Source: an uncultured Myxococcaceae bacterium (lineage in GTDB: Bacteria > Myxococcota_A > Polyangia > Polyangiales > Ga0077539). Taken from it: a DNA stretch of 64,000 nucleotides. How positions within the stretch are numbered: position 1 is the stretch's first letter; each line of letters starts with the position of its first letter. The notes below the pieces were generated by a model. That model had not been told where the DNA came from. It saw nothing but the letters and a program-made list of their open reading frames with translations, and searched no databases. This document shows, in pieces, positions 25,162-34,117 of this stretch. The DNA lies in the NCBI GenBank assembly GCA_945952225.1, contig CAMFHP010000025.1, forward strand, positions 19,761 through 83,760, given 5' to 3'. A program made the translations under genes and the position numbers.

Positions 25162-25746
25162 ATGGCCGACGCAACCAACAAGCCCCTGACGAGGGTCGGA
25201 CCCGAGGGCGGAACGCCCGTCCTCCTGCTCGCCGAGTACGACACCCCCGCGGCCGTCATGCACGCCGCGGAGAAGGTGCGCGACGCCGGCTTCACGCGCT
25301 GGGATGTTCACACGCCGTTCCCCGTGCACGGGATGGACAAGGCCATGGGCCTGCCCGACTCGCGCCTTGGATGGATCGTCGCGACGATGGCCCTGATCGG
25401 GTTCTCGACTGCGGTGAGCCTCATTACCTGGGCGAACGTCGTCTCGTATCCCTTCATCGTGGGCGGCAAGCCCGCGTTCTCGATCCCGTCGTACGCGCCC
25501 GTGTGCTTCGAGCTGACGGTGCTCCTGTCGGCTTTCGGCGCGGTCTTCGGAATGTTCGGGCTGAACAAGCTTCCGAGGCACCACCACGCGGTGTTCGAGA
25601 GCGACCGGTTCCGCGCGGTGACCGACGACAAGTTCTTCGTCTCGGTGGAGTACGCCGATCCGAAGTTCGATGACGTCCGCACGCGCGAACTGCTGGAGTC
25701 CACGAAGCCCAATCACATCGAGATTGTCGAGGACAACGAGTCGTGA
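25162..25746 (+). CDS. actD: Alternative complex III subunit ActD (DUF3341)
   Basis: This 194-residue protein has the DUF3341 layout: a soluble N-terminal part with LLAEYDTPAAVMHAAEKVRD and FPVHGMDKAMGLPDSRLGW, two membrane helices (about 70-92 and 110-135), and a short soluble tail with the conserved FESDRFRAVTDDKFFVSVE region. The subunit has no cofactor and is structural in characterised complexes. It lies 7 bp behind actC, and its stop overlaps the actE start (GTGA). Confidence 0.92.
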   Translation: MADATNKPLTRVGPEGGTPVLLLAEYDTPAAVMHAAEKVRDAGFTRWDVHTPFPVHGMDKAMGLPDSRLGWIVATMALIGFSTAVSLITWANVVSYPFIVGGKPAFSIPSYAPVCFELTVLLSAFGAVFGMFGLNKLPRHHHAVFESDRFRAVTDDKFFVSVEYADPKFDDVRTRELLESTKPNHIEIVEDNES

Positions 25747-26420
25747 ACCCGAGAGCACTCACCGTGATGGCGCTCGCGATCGGCGTCGGGGCCTGCCGGG
25801 GTCAACCCTCGGAGGAGTCGCCCGTCGTTCTCCTGCGCAACATGCATTATCAGCAGCGGTACAACCCGCAGGCGGAGAGCGCGTTCTTCTCGGACAAGCG
25901 CACGATGCGTACGCCCCCCGAAGGTACGCTCCCGCGCTTTCCGGGTGGCGCCAACGCCCGCTACGTCGACGGAACCGTCGGCCGCGATGAGGCCTTCGAC
26001 GACGATCGCGTGGTCTTCGGTCACGAGAACGACAGCCCCGTGTACGTGCTGACGGTGCCCGAATCCGTGGCGCGTGAAGCGGGGGGTGGCGAGGCCCTCG
26101 TCGCGCGCGGACGCCAGCGCTTCAACATCTACTGTTCGCCGTGTCACGGCGCGACCGGTGACGGCCGCGGCATCGTGTGGCGTCGCTCGCAGGGCGGCGG
26201 CGTGGCGAACTCGTACCAGTACATCCAGCCGACGAACCTGCACGACGAGCGGCTCAAGCACGTTCCCGATGGGCAGCTCTACGCGACCATCTCGAACGGC
26301 ATCCGCAACATGCCCGCGTACTCGGCGCAGATCCAGGTGCGCGACCGTTGGGCCATCGTCGCGTACGTGCGCGCGCTCCAGGTCTCGGGCGCGGGCAACC
26401 CCTCGGGAGGTGCGCCGTGA
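25743..26420 (+). CDS. actE: Alternative complex III monohaem cytochrome c lipoprotein ActE
   Basis: This 225-residue protein starts with GTG and a lipoprotein signal (LTVMALAIGVGAC, lipid Cys at about residue 18). It carries one haem c site, CSPCHGATGDGRGIV, and a later Met-containing segment (IRNMPAYSAQIQ) that should supply the axial ligand. It probably hands electrons from ActA to the oxidase. It overlaps actD and actF by 4 bp. Confidence 0.92.
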   Translation: MNPRALTVMALAIGVGACRGQPSEESPVVLLRNMHYQQRYNPQAESAFFSDKRTMRTPPEGTLPRFPGGANARYVDGTVGRDEAFDDDRVVFGHENDSPVYVLTVPESVAREAGGGEALVARGRQRFNIYCSPCHGATGDGRGIVWRRSQGGGVANSYQYIQPTNLHDERLKHVPDGQLYATISNGIRNMPAYSAQIQVRDRWAIVAYVRALQVSGAGNPSGGAP

Positions 26421-27820
26421 GCGCGCAGGAACACGACTACAAGGCCAGTGGCTCGCTCGCGGGCGCCTGGAAGATCGCGGCCGGCGTGGGCGCGGTGGGC
26501 ATCGGTGGTGCGCTCGCGATGGGCGCGGGCGATCCGAAGCGCTTCGCGTTCTCGTACCTCTTCGCGTTCGCGGCGTTTCTCACGCTGGCGGTCGGCGCGA
26601 CCTTCTTCGTGCTCATTCAGCACGTGACCTCGGCGGCCTGGAGCGTGACCACGCGCCGCATCGCCGAGTTCTTCATGAGCGCGCTTCCGGTCTTCGCGCT
26701 GCTCTTCGTGCCGGTCGCGCTTCACGTCGACGACCTCTACGGCTCGTGGGCGAACCACGAAGCGCACGGCGCGGCCCACGCCCCGGCGGGCGAGCACGCT
26801 GCGCCCCACGGCGAGCATGCGGCGCCTGCGGAGCACGGCGCGGAACACGCGGCGCCGACCGAGCACGGCACCGAGCACGCTGCGCCTCATCACGAGGCGG
26901 GCGGTGAGGAGCCCCGTGGGTTCCTCTCGCAGGAAGAGATCGAGCATCTGGCCCACACCGAGGTCATCACCGCCAAGTCGGGATACCTCAACAAGGGCTT
27001 CTTCTTCCTGCGTGTGGCGATCTACTTCGCCCTCTGGATCCTCGTGTCGACGCGGCTCTTCCGCAATTCGACCAGCCAGGACGCTTCGCGTGACCACGAA
27101 TGGACGCGTCGCTCGCAGGGCATGGCGCCGTGGGCCATCTCGGTGATGGCGCTGTCGACCACCTTCGCAGCGTTCGACTGGTACATGTCGCTGTTGCCGT
27201 CGTGGTACTCGACGATCTTCGGCGTCTATCACTTCGCCGCGTCGATGTCGGGCTTCTTCGCGTTCTTCACCCTGACGGTGATGTGGCTGCGGAAGAACGG
27301 CCAGCTCGGTGAGGCCGTCACCGTGGAGCACTTCCACGACCTCGGCAAGCTCACCTTCGGCTTCAACGCCTTCTGGGCATACATCGCGTTCTCCCAGTTC
27401 TTCCTGATCTGGTACGCGGGCATCCCCGAAGAGGCCGAGTTCTATCACATGCGCTGGAGCGACGGCCCGTGGAAGGTCGTCTCGGCCTCGCTGGCGATCC
27501 TCCACTTCGTGGTTCCCTTCGTGCTGCTCATGTCGCGCAACGTGAAGCGCAACCTGTCGGGCCTCGCGGCCGGCGCTGCGCTCATCTTCGTGATGCACAT
27601 CGTGGAGATGTACTGGCTGGTGATGCCGAACTACGCGCACGCCATGAACATCCCCGCGGGCAACGATCACGCGCTCAGCATCTCTCCGCTCGACCTGCTC
27701 TCGTTCCTGGGCGTCGGCGGTGTGTTCTTCGCGGCGGTGCTCTTCCGTATGTCGAAGCACCCCCTCGTTGCGCTGGGTGACCCGCGCTTCGAGCGCTCGC
27801 GTCACTTCGAGAACGCCTAG
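26417..27820 (+). CDS. actF: Alternative complex III membrane subunit ActF with His/Ala-rich insert
   Basis: This 467-residue membrane protein is homologous in layout to ActC, with about ten helices (for example FAFAAFLTLAVGATFFVLIQ and FFLRVAIYFALWILVSTRLF). Residues about 113-164 form an insert made of repeated EHAAP/EHGAEH-type units, rich in His, Ala and Glu, between membrane segments. The GTG start at 26417 has GGGAGG 6 bases upstream and overlaps the actE stop. The extra in-frame sequence upstream lies inside actE and is not used. Confidence 0.92.
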   Translation: MSAQEHDYKASGSLAGAWKIAAGVGAVGIGGALAMGAGDPKRFAFSYLFAFAAFLTLAVGATFFVLIQHVTSAAWSVTTRRIAEFFMSALPVFALLFVPVALHVDDLYGSWANHEAHGAAHAPAGEHAAPHGEHAAPAEHGAEHAAPTEHGTEHAAPHHEAGGEEPRGFLSQEEIEHLAHTEVITAKSGYLNKGFFFLRVAIYFALWILVSTRLFRNSTSQDASRDHEWTRRSQGMAPWAISVMALSTTFAAFDWYMSLLPSWYSTIFGVYHFAASMSGFFAFFTLTVMWLRKNGQLGEAVTVEHFHDLGKLTFGFNAFWAYIAFSQFFLIWYAGIPEEAEFYHMRWSDGPWKVVSASLAILHFVVPFVLLMSRNVKRNLSGLAAGAALIFVMHIVEMYWLVMPNYAHAMNIPAGNDHALSISPLDLLSFLGVGGVFFAAVLFRMSKHPLVALGDPRFERSRHFENA

Positions 27821-27834
27821 GAGTCTCTTGCATC

Positions 27835-28368
27835 ATGGCAACGGACAAGACTGAAGTCCCCGTAGGTACCGTGGTCGGCATCGGACTGCTGACCATCGGC
27901 CTCCTCGTGGGTGTTCATGAGGGCATCCAGGGGTACTACCACTCGATGTACGGCGACGAGCAGCAGCGCAAGGTGCTCGGCGTCCAGTCGGGCCTGCTGG
28001 AACGTGAGCGCACGGAAGAGACCGCGCGACTCGCGAACATCAACCAGGCAATGCAGACCGTTGCGACCTCGGTCGGTACGGCTGCGCGCCCCGGGGAGAT
28101 CACCCCGCGCCCGTCGACCGATCTGCAGGCCCTCCAGGGCTGGCAGCTCCGTCCTCGCGTGGTGCCCAACCCGCCGCCCGCGCAGGGTGACGCGCCCGCG
28201 GGGGCCGACACCACGCCCACGCCCGCCGCTGCTGCGCCCGCCGCTGCTGCGCCCGCCCCCGCGGCGAACGCACCTGCCGCACACGCTGTCGCTCCGACGG
28301 CGGCCGTTGCGCATGTGGCACCTGCCGCGGCGCACCCGGCTGCGCCTACAACCGGTGCGGCTCACTGA
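27835..28368 (+). CDS. Small membrane protein of the respiratory operon (ActG position)
   Basis: This 177-residue protein has one membrane helix near the N-terminus (VVGIGLLTIGLLVGVHEGI), a short helical segment (LGVQSGLLERERTEETARL) and a long Ala/Pro/His-rich tail (about 110-177). It lies between actF and the SCO gene. In some bacteria a seventh small subunit ActG occupies a similar place; this may be its counterpart, but I see no conserved signature. The low-complexity tail probably lies in the periplasm. Confidence 0.7.
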   Translation: MATDKTEVPVGTVVGIGLLTIGLLVGVHEGIQGYYHSMYGDEQQRKVLGVQSGLLERERTEETARLANINQAMQTVATSVGTAARPGEITPRPSTDLQALQGWQLRPRVVPNPPPAQGDAPAGADTTPTPAAAAPAAAAPAPAANAPAAHAVAPTAAVAHVAPAAAHPAAPTTGAAH

Positions 28369-28371
28369 TCC

Positions 28372-29235
28372 ATGACCACCCTACGCTCCAGCATCACGAC
28401 GACGCTCGCGTTGACCGCGTTGATCACGGCTCCCGCCGTGGCCTCCGCGCAGGTCAACGTGACGCCGCGTGAGTTGGAGCGCATCGGCGTCGACGAACAC
28501 CTCGGGGCGCGTGTGCCGCTGGACGCGCGCTTTCTCGACCACGAAGGGCACCCGGTTGAACTGGGACGCTACTTCCACGGTCAGCGTCCTGTGGTGCTGA
28601 ATCTGGTCTATCACCGCTGCACCATGTTGTGCGGAATGGTCCTCAACGCGGTGATCCGTGCATTGAAGACCACGCCGTGGACGGTGGGTGATCAGTACGA
28701 GGTCGTCACGCTCAGCATCGATCCCCGCGACACCCCGCAGATTGCGGCGGGCAAGCGTCAGCGTGTGCTTGCGGCCTACGGGCGACCGCAGGCGGCGTCG
28801 GGGTGGCACTTTCTCGTTGGGCCCGAAGCTGAATCTCGACGCGTCGCCGACGCCGTGGGATTCCGCTACCGCTTTGACCGGACGAGTGATCAGTACGCAC
28901 ATGCCGCGGTGACGATGCTGCTGACGCCCGATGGGCGCGTGGCCCGTTACCTCTATGGCATCGACTATCCGCCAACCGACGTGCGTGTGGGGTTGCTGGA
29001 GGCGTCCGAAGGGCGTCAGGTCACGACGGTCGAGCGGCTCATCATGTTTTGCTACCACTATGACCCCCAGGGCCATCGCTACGCCCTGGTGGCGAAGAAC
29101 GTCATGAAGGTGGGCGGCGTCGTCACGATGCTCGGCCTCGGTTCCTTCATGTCGGCATTGTGGCTTCGCGAGCGTCGGCGCCGGCGCGATGACGCGCCCG
29201 ACGCTGATGTTCAACGTCCGGTTGAGACGAACTGA
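28372..29235 (+). CDS. SCO1/SenC copper chaperone
   Basis: This 287-residue protein inserts copper into the CuA centre of oxidase subunit II. It has a signal peptide (LALTALITAPAVASA), a thioredoxin-like domain with the copper-binding CxxxC in YHRCTMLCGMVL, and the third ligand His in DQYAHAAVTML. Unlike the usual N-terminally anchored SCO protein, a hydrophobic helix lies near the C-terminus (VGGVVTMLGLGSFMSALWL), so it appears anchored at that end. It lies directly before ctaC, consistent with its assembly role. Confidence 0.92.
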   Translation: MTTLRSSITTTLALTALITAPAVASAQVNVTPRELERIGVDEHLGARVPLDARFLDHEGHPVELGRYFHGQRPVVLNLVYHRCTMLCGMVLNAVIRALKTTPWTVGDQYEVVTLSIDPRDTPQIAAGKRQRVLAAYGRPQAASGWHFLVGPEAESRRVADAVGFRYRFDRTSDQYAHAAVTMLLTPDGRVARYLYGIDYPPTDVRVGLLEASEGRQVTTVERLIMFCYHYDPQGHRYALVAKNVMKVGGVVTMLGLGSFMSALWLRERRRRRDDAPDADVQRPVETN

Positions 29236-29258
29236 CAACGTGGACGAAGGCTTCTGAG

Positions 29259-30254
29259 ATGAATCACGAACCCACGGTACAACTGCCCGGCCAGTTCTCG
29301 ACGTTCGCTTCGCACGTCGATTCCACCTTCTATTTCATCTACTGGATGAGCGTGATCCTCTTCGTGGGGATCATCGGCGTCGCGCTGTACTTCGTGTGGA
29401 AGTACCAGCGGAAGCCGGGCGTCCAGGCGGAGCCGACGGGCCACAACCTTCCGCTCGAAGTGGGCTGGACGGTGGCGCCGGTGTTCTTCCTGGCGCTGCT
29501 CTTCCACTGGGGCTTTCAGGGCTACGTGAACCTGACGGTCTCCCCCGCCAACGCGATGGAGATTCGCGTCCGCGCGCGCAAGTGGTCGTGGGACTTCGAG
29601 TACCCGAACGGCGCGCACGAGACCAATGAGCTCCACGTTCCGGTGAACCGCCCCGTTCGACTGGTCATGTCGTCGGACGACGTGATCCACAGCTTCTATG
29701 TGCCCGCGTTCCGCGCCAAGCGCGATGCGGTGCCGGGCCAGTACTCGATGATGTGGTTCCAGGCCACGCACGAGGGCACGGTGAACTTCTTCTGCGCCGA
29801 GTACTGCGGCGCGGCGGAGACCTCGAGCCGCAATGAGCGTGGTGAGGAGGTCTTCTCGGGCCACTTCAGCATGATCGGCCACGTGGTGATCGAGAACGAT
29901 CAGGCCTTTGCGCAGCACCTGGAGCGCATCAACGGACCGCCCATGATCGATGGGCACGAAGCCACGCCCGCGCAGTGGGGGCAGCTCCTCTACCGCTCGT
30001 CGCAGTGCTACACGTGCCACTCGGTGGACGGCGCCGCGGGGACGGGACCGACCTGGCAGCACATGTTCGGTCACCCCGTGCAGCTCACCGACGGCACCAC
30101 GGTGGACGTCGATGAGAACTACCTCCGCGAGTCGATCTTGAACCCGCAGGCGAAGGTGGTCCGTGGCTTCCAGCCCGTGATGCCCACCTACCGCGGTTCG
30201 CTCAACGATCGTCAGATCGACGCGCTCATCGCCTACATGCGGAGCCTTCAGTAG
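29259..30254 (+). CDS. ctaC: Cytochrome c oxidase subunit II with fused cytochrome c (caa3 type)
   Basis: This 331-residue protein has two N-terminal membrane helices (FYFIYWMSVILFVGIIGVAL; PVFFLALLFHWGF), a cupredoxin CuA domain and a C-terminal cytochrome c domain. CuA ligands are visible in DVIHSFYVPAF (His) and FFCAEYCGAAETS followed by GHFSMIGHV (two Cys, His, Met). The haem site is QCYTCHSVDG near residue 250. The fusion defines a caa3-type oxidase. It follows the SCO gene by 23 bp. Confidence 0.95.
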   Translation: MNHEPTVQLPGQFSTFASHVDSTFYFIYWMSVILFVGIIGVALYFVWKYQRKPGVQAEPTGHNLPLEVGWTVAPVFFLALLFHWGFQGYVNLTVSPANAMEIRVRARKWSWDFEYPNGAHETNELHVPVNRPVRLVMSSDDVIHSFYVPAFRAKRDAVPGQYSMMWFQATHEGTVNFFCAEYCGAAETSSRNERGEEVFSGHFSMIGHVVIENDQAFAQHLERINGPPMIDGHEATPAQWGQLLYRSSQCYTCHSVDGAAGTGPTWQHMFGHPVQLTDGTTVDVDENYLRESILNPQAKVVRGFQPVMPTYRGSLNDRQIDALIAYMRSLQ

Positions 30255-30295
30255 GCCTCTGCCACCGAAGCGGAACTCCATAGAGGAACGATCCA

Positions 30296-31948
30296 ATGTC
30301 CACGCACGGTGAAGAAGAACTCAACACGAACTACCTCAAGGTGGGTAGTGGCGTGAAGTCGTGGCTCCTCACCCTCGATCACAAGCGGATCGGGGTGATG
30401 TACCTCGTCTCGGTCATCCTCGCGTTCTTTCTGGGCGGCGTCTTCGCCCTCCTCGTGCGCCTCGAGCTCCTCGCTCCGGGCCGCACCATCATGACCGCCG
30501 CGCAGTACAACCGCGCGTTCACGCTTCACGGCGCGATCATGGTGTTTCTGTTCATCATCCCGTCGATCCCCGCCGCGCTCGGCAACTTCATCCTGCCGGT
30601 GATGCTCGGTGCGAAGGACGTCGCGTTCCCGAGGCTCAATCTCCTGAGCTTCTACGTGTACGTGGTCGGCACCATCTTCGCGCTCTTCAGCATCATCTCG
30701 GGCTCGGTCGACACGGGTTGGACCTTCTACACCCCGTACAGCACCAGCACGAACACGTCGGTGGTCTCCATGACCCTCGCGGCGTTCATCCTGGGCTTCT
30801 CGTCGATCCTCACGGGCCTGAACTTCATGGTCACCGTGCACAAGCTCCGGGCGCCCGGGATGCACTGGCGTCGCCTGCCTCTGTTCATCTGGGGCATGTA
30901 TGCGACGTCGATCATCCAGGTGCTCGCGACGCCGGTGCTCGCGATCACGCTGCTTCTCCTCGCGATGGAGCGCGTCTTCGGCCTCGGCATCTTCGACGCG
31001 TCGCTCGGCGGCGACCCGGTGCTCTTCCAGCACTTCTTCTGGTTCTATTCGCACCCCGCCGTGTACATCATGATCGTGCCGGGCATGGCCGTCGTGAGCG
31101 AGCTCTTCGCCACGTTCACGCGCCGCGCGATCTTCGGGTACTTCGCCATCGCGATGAGCTCGCTCGGCCTCGCGCTCGTGGGCTTCCTCGTGTGGGCGCA
31201 CCACATGTTCACCGCGGGCATCAGCGAGTTCGCCGCGATGCTCTTCTCGGCGCTCACGTTCCTCGTCGCCATCCCCTCGGGCGTGAAGGTCTTCAACTGG
31301 ACCGCCACGCTCTACAAGGGATCGATCTGGCTCACGACGCCGATGCTCTACGCGCTCGCGTTCCTCGTGCAGTTCACGATCGGCGGTCTGACGGGCCTCT
31401 TCCTCGGCACGCTTGCGACGGACATCCACCTTCACGACACGTACTTCGTGGTCGCCCACTTCCACTACGTGATGATGGGCGGAACCGTGATGGCCTTCCT
31501 CGGCGGCCTGCTCTACTGGTGGCCCAAGATCACGGGCAAGATGTACGACGAGGGCCTGGCGAAGATCTCGTGGGGCTTCGTGTTCGTGGGCTTCAACGCC
31601 ACGTTCCTCGTGCAGTTCATCATGGGCTCGCGCGGCATGCCCCGCCGCTACTACGACTACCTGCCCGAGTACCGCCCGTACCACGCGTTCTCGACGGTGG
31701 GGTCGTGGATCCTCGGCGTGGGCTTCCTGATCTACGCCGCTGTGCTCATCAAGTCGCTGCGCTCGGGTCCGAAGGCGCCGCCGAACCCCTGGGGCTCGGC
31801 CGGCTTCGAGTGGGCCACGGAGTCGCCGCCGGTGCTCGCGAACTTCAAGGACGTTCCCACGATCACCCGCGGCCCGTACGACTACCACCTCGTCACCGAG
31901 GAGGAGCTGTTCGACGGCTTCCCCGAGGACGCGCCCAAGAAGGCGTGA
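30296..31948 (+). CDS. ctaD: Cytochrome c oxidase subunit I
   Basis: This 550-residue haem-copper oxidase subunit has twelve hydrophobic segments. Metal ligands are visible: low-spin haem His in [11 protein letters not shown], CuB His and the cross-linked Tyr in [15 protein letters not shown], the CuB pair in [11 protein letters not shown], and the two haem His in [14 protein letters not shown]. The HPAVY motif places it in the A family. It reduces oxygen to water and pumps protons in the inner membrane. Confidence 0.97.
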   Translation: MSTHGEEELNTNYLKVGSGVKSWLLTLDHKRIGVMYLVSVILAFFLGGVFALLVRLELLAPGRTIMTAAQYNRAFTLHGAIMVFLFIIPSIPAALGNFILPVMLGAKDVAFPRLNLLSFYVYVVGTIFALFSIISGSVDTGWTFYTPYSTSTNTSVVSMTLAAFILGFSSILTGLNFMVTVHKLRAPGMHWRRLPLFIWGMYATSIIQVLATPVLAITLLLLAMERVFGLGIFDASLGGDPVLFQHFFWFYSHPAVYIMIVPGMAVVSELFATFTRRAIFGYFAIAMSSLGLALVGFLVWAHHMFTAGISEFAAMLFSALTFLVAIPSGVKVFNWTATLYKGSIWLTTPMLYALAFLVQFTIGGLTGLFLGTLATDIHLHDTYFVVAHFHYVMMGGTVMAFLGGLLYWWPKITGKMYDEGLAKISWGFVFVGFNATFLVQFIMGSRGMPRRYYDYLPEYRPYHAFSTVGSWILGVGFLIYAAVLIKSLRSGPKAPPNPWGSAGFEWATESPPVLANFKDVPTITRGPYDYHLVTEEELFDGFPEDAPKKA

Positions 31949-31990
31949 GACAAGACTCCTGGACTCACCTTCCATCGCTGGAAAGACCTC

Positions 31991-32722
31991 ATGAGCACGG
32001 CCTCCACCACCGAACACGACGCAGCCCACGGGCATGAACACCCGAAGTGGCTCGCCCACCACTTCGACTCGCCGACGCAGCAGTTCGACTCGGCGAAGCT
32101 CGGGATGTGGATCTTCATCTGTACGGAGATCCTCATGCTCGGCGGCCTCTTCGTGGCCTACGGCATCTTCCGCGGCATGGAACCCGACGTGTTCCATCAC
32201 GCGCACGAGCACCTGAACTGGCGCCTCGGCGCGGTGAACACCGTCGTCCTGCTCTTCAGCTCGCTCACGGCGGCGCTCGCCGTCCGTCAGTCGCAGGTCG
32301 GTGACCGCAAGGGCACGACGAACTACCTCGTGGTGACCCTGCTCTGCGCGGCGGTCTTCCTCTGTGTGAAGTACGTCGAGTACTCCGCGAAGATCGAACA
32401 CGGCCTCCTGCCGGGGCGCTGCTTCGGTCATCCGGGCTTCGCGGATCACTGCATCAATGCGGGCGCTTCGGTGATGCCCGCCGCAGTGCACGGGCTCACG
32501 ACCCGCGCGAGCATGTTCTTCGCGCTGTACTTCATGATGACGGGCATCCACGGCCTCCACGTCGTCATCGGCATGGGCGTGCTCGGCTGGGTCCTCTGGC
32601 GCAACCTGCGCGGAGACTTCAGCAAGGAGTACTTCACCGCCGTCGAGATCGGGGCGCTCTACTGGCACCTCGTCGACCTCGTCTGGATCTACCTCTTCCC
32701 CCTGCTCTACCTGGTGGGCTGA
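31991..32722 (+). CDS. ctaE: Cytochrome c oxidase subunit III
   Basis: This 243-residue subunit has about five membrane helices, with family segments KLGMWIFICTEILMLGGLF, FFALYFMMTGIHGLHVVIG and ALYWHLVDLVWIYLFPLLYL, the last being diagnostic of subunit III. The N-terminus is His-rich (TEHDAAHGHEHPKW). The two genes flanking it are subunit I and subunit IV, with only 2 bp to the latter. Confidence 0.95.
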   Translation: MSTASTTEHDAAHGHEHPKWLAHHFDSPTQQFDSAKLGMWIFICTEILMLGGLFVAYGIFRGMEPDVFHHAHEHLNWRLGAVNTVVLLFSSLTAALAVRQSQVGDRKGTTNYLVVTLLCAAVFLCVKYVEYSAKIEHGLLPGRCFGHPGFADHCINAGASVMPAAVHGLTTRASMFFALYFMMTGIHGLHVVIGMGVLGWVLWRNLRGDFSKEYFTAVEIGALYWHLVDLVWIYLFPLLYLVG

Positions 32723-32724
32723 AG

Positions 32725-33237
32725 ATGAGCACGCACAACGAAACCCACGATCACGCGCACGGCGACGAACACGAGTCGTGGCACGTCCACGCCCACGTCT
32801 CGAGCGTGAAGTTCATGGTCGGCATCTTCGCGACGCTGATCTTTCTGACCTTCATCACGGTCGCGGTCTCGCGCGTCGACCTCGGCGCCGCCAACGGCTT
32901 CGTCGCGGTGCTCGTCGCCACGATCAAGGCCTCGCTCGTCGCCGCGTTCTTCATGCACCTGCGTTGGGACAAGCCGTTCAACGCGCTCATCTTCGTGTCG
33001 TCGTTTCTGTTCCTGGGCATCTTCATGCTCTTCAGCCTCGACGACCTGAACACCCGCGGCCGCATCGATGTGTCGAACGGCGTGAAGGTCTACGCCCGCA
33101 ACGGCGAGCGCGCGCCCGGCGGGTTCACGCCCATCTCCGCGCCCGAGCACGCCGCGGGTGGCGAGCACGGTGCTGCTGCGGCCGGTGAGCACGCGGCGCC
33201 TGCGGGCGACCACGCGGCGCCTGCGGCCCATCACTGA
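32725..33237 (+). CDS. ctaF: Cytochrome c oxidase subunit IV with His/Ala-rich tail
   Basis: This 170-residue protein has three membrane helices in residues about 25-110 (VKFMVGIFATLIFLTFITVA, FVAVLVATIKASLVAAFFMH, ALIFVSSFLFLGIFMLF), matching the prokaryotic subunit IV family. Its N-terminus (HDHAHGDEHESWHVHAH) and C-terminal 35 residues (repeated GEHAAP/GDHAAP units) are rich in His and Ala, like the insert of ActF. The core of the family is only about 100 residues, so both ends are extensions. Confidence 0.9.
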   Translation: MSTHNETHDHAHGDEHESWHVHAHVSSVKFMVGIFATLIFLTFITVAVSRVDLGAANGFVAVLVATIKASLVAAFFMHLRWDKPFNALIFVSSFLFLGIFMLFSLDDLNTRGRIDVSNGVKVYARNGERAPGGFTPISAPEHAAGGEHGAAAAGEHAAPAGDHAAPAAHH

Positions 33238-33305
33238 TCCTCTCCGTCTCTCCTCCGGGGTGTGTCTCCCGACGCGCCCCTGCCTCATCCAAGCAGACAG
33301 ATCCC

Positions 33306-34103
33306 ATGAAGCTCTCTCGCGCACTCGTGCTCGCGGCGCTCGTCGTCGTGGGCGGTTGCAAGCGCAAGCACGTGCCCGTCGCGTCGGTGCCCGAGCTGCC
33401 CTATCCGTCGTGCGGCGCGAGCGCGCTTCCGGCGGGCGAGGTGCTCGCGTCGGCATCGTTGCGTGCGGGGCCCGACTCCAATGAGCCCACCGTGGTCGAG
33501 CGCTACGAGCTGCGACGGCGTGCGTGCCTCTACGTGCTCACGGGCCGTCAGGAGTGGCTGCGCCAGTCGACCGATGTGGAGGTCGTCTACGACGACGCGC
33601 TCCGTCCGCTGCGCGCGTGGAAGCGCATGACCATCCCCGGTGTGTCGCGCGAAGACGGCAACGCCGACATCCGTCGCTACGAGCTGCGCGGCCCCGAGGT
33701 CACGATCACACGTCGTGTGGCGGGCGGGCCGAGGAGCTACGAGATGTTGCGCGGGCAGCGTCCCACCGTGGTGATCGCGCCGGGGCGCGGTGTGCTCACG
33801 CCGTGGCTCCGTCGCGCGCATCTGCAACCGGGCGGGGCCGTGCGCGAGTACGCCCTCGACATGCGCGAGCAGCTCGAAGTGATCCGCCCCGTGACGCTGC
33901 GTCGCGATCCCGACCTCTTCGTGCCCGCCCTCGGACGCACCGTGCGGGTCTACACGATCTATGGCCGCGAGAGCGTCTACGCCGATGAGCACGACGCCGT
34001 GATCGGCGACCTCGGAGGCATGCTTCCGCCCGAGCGTGTGGCGTCGCCGATGCCGAGGCCGACGCCGATGTACGGCGCGCCGGATCCGCTGCATACGCCT
34101 TGA
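33306..34103 (+). CDS. Lipoprotein of unknown function after the oxidase genes
   Basis: This 265-residue protein starts with a lipoprotein signal (LVLAALVVVGGCKRK, lipid Cys at about residue 18). The mature part is beta-rich with many Arg and contains a second Cys pair (YPSCGASALP and RRRACLYVL). No domain is recognised. It follows ctaF by 68 bp on the same strand and ends 14 bp from a convergent gene, so it may be the last gene of the respiratory block or an unrelated passenger. Confidence 0.65.
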   Translation: MKLSRALVLAALVVVGGCKRKHVPVASVPELPYPSCGASALPAGEVLASASLRAGPDSNEPTVVERYELRRRACLYVLTGRQEWLRQSTDVEVVYDDALRPLRAWKRMTIPGVSREDGNADIRRYELRGPEVTITRRVAGGPRSYEMLRGQRPTVVIAPGRGVLTPWLRRAHLQPGGAVREYALDMREQLEVIRPVTLRRDPDLFVPALGRTVRVYTIYGRESVYADEHDAVIGDLGGMLPPERVASPMPRPTPMYGAPDPLHTP

Positions 34104-34117
34104 AGTAAGGGGTTTTG

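Noticed and set aside
26756..26907. Repeated units in actF read as a possible DNA repeat or CRISPR-like array
   Set aside because: The repetition is imperfect, in frame and encodes His/Ala-rich peptide units; there are no spacers or constant repeats.
30248..32668. An 806-codon open frame antisense to the oxidase genes
   Set aside because: Lies opposite ctaD and ctaE, whose identity is certain; composition is Glu/His/Arg repeats.
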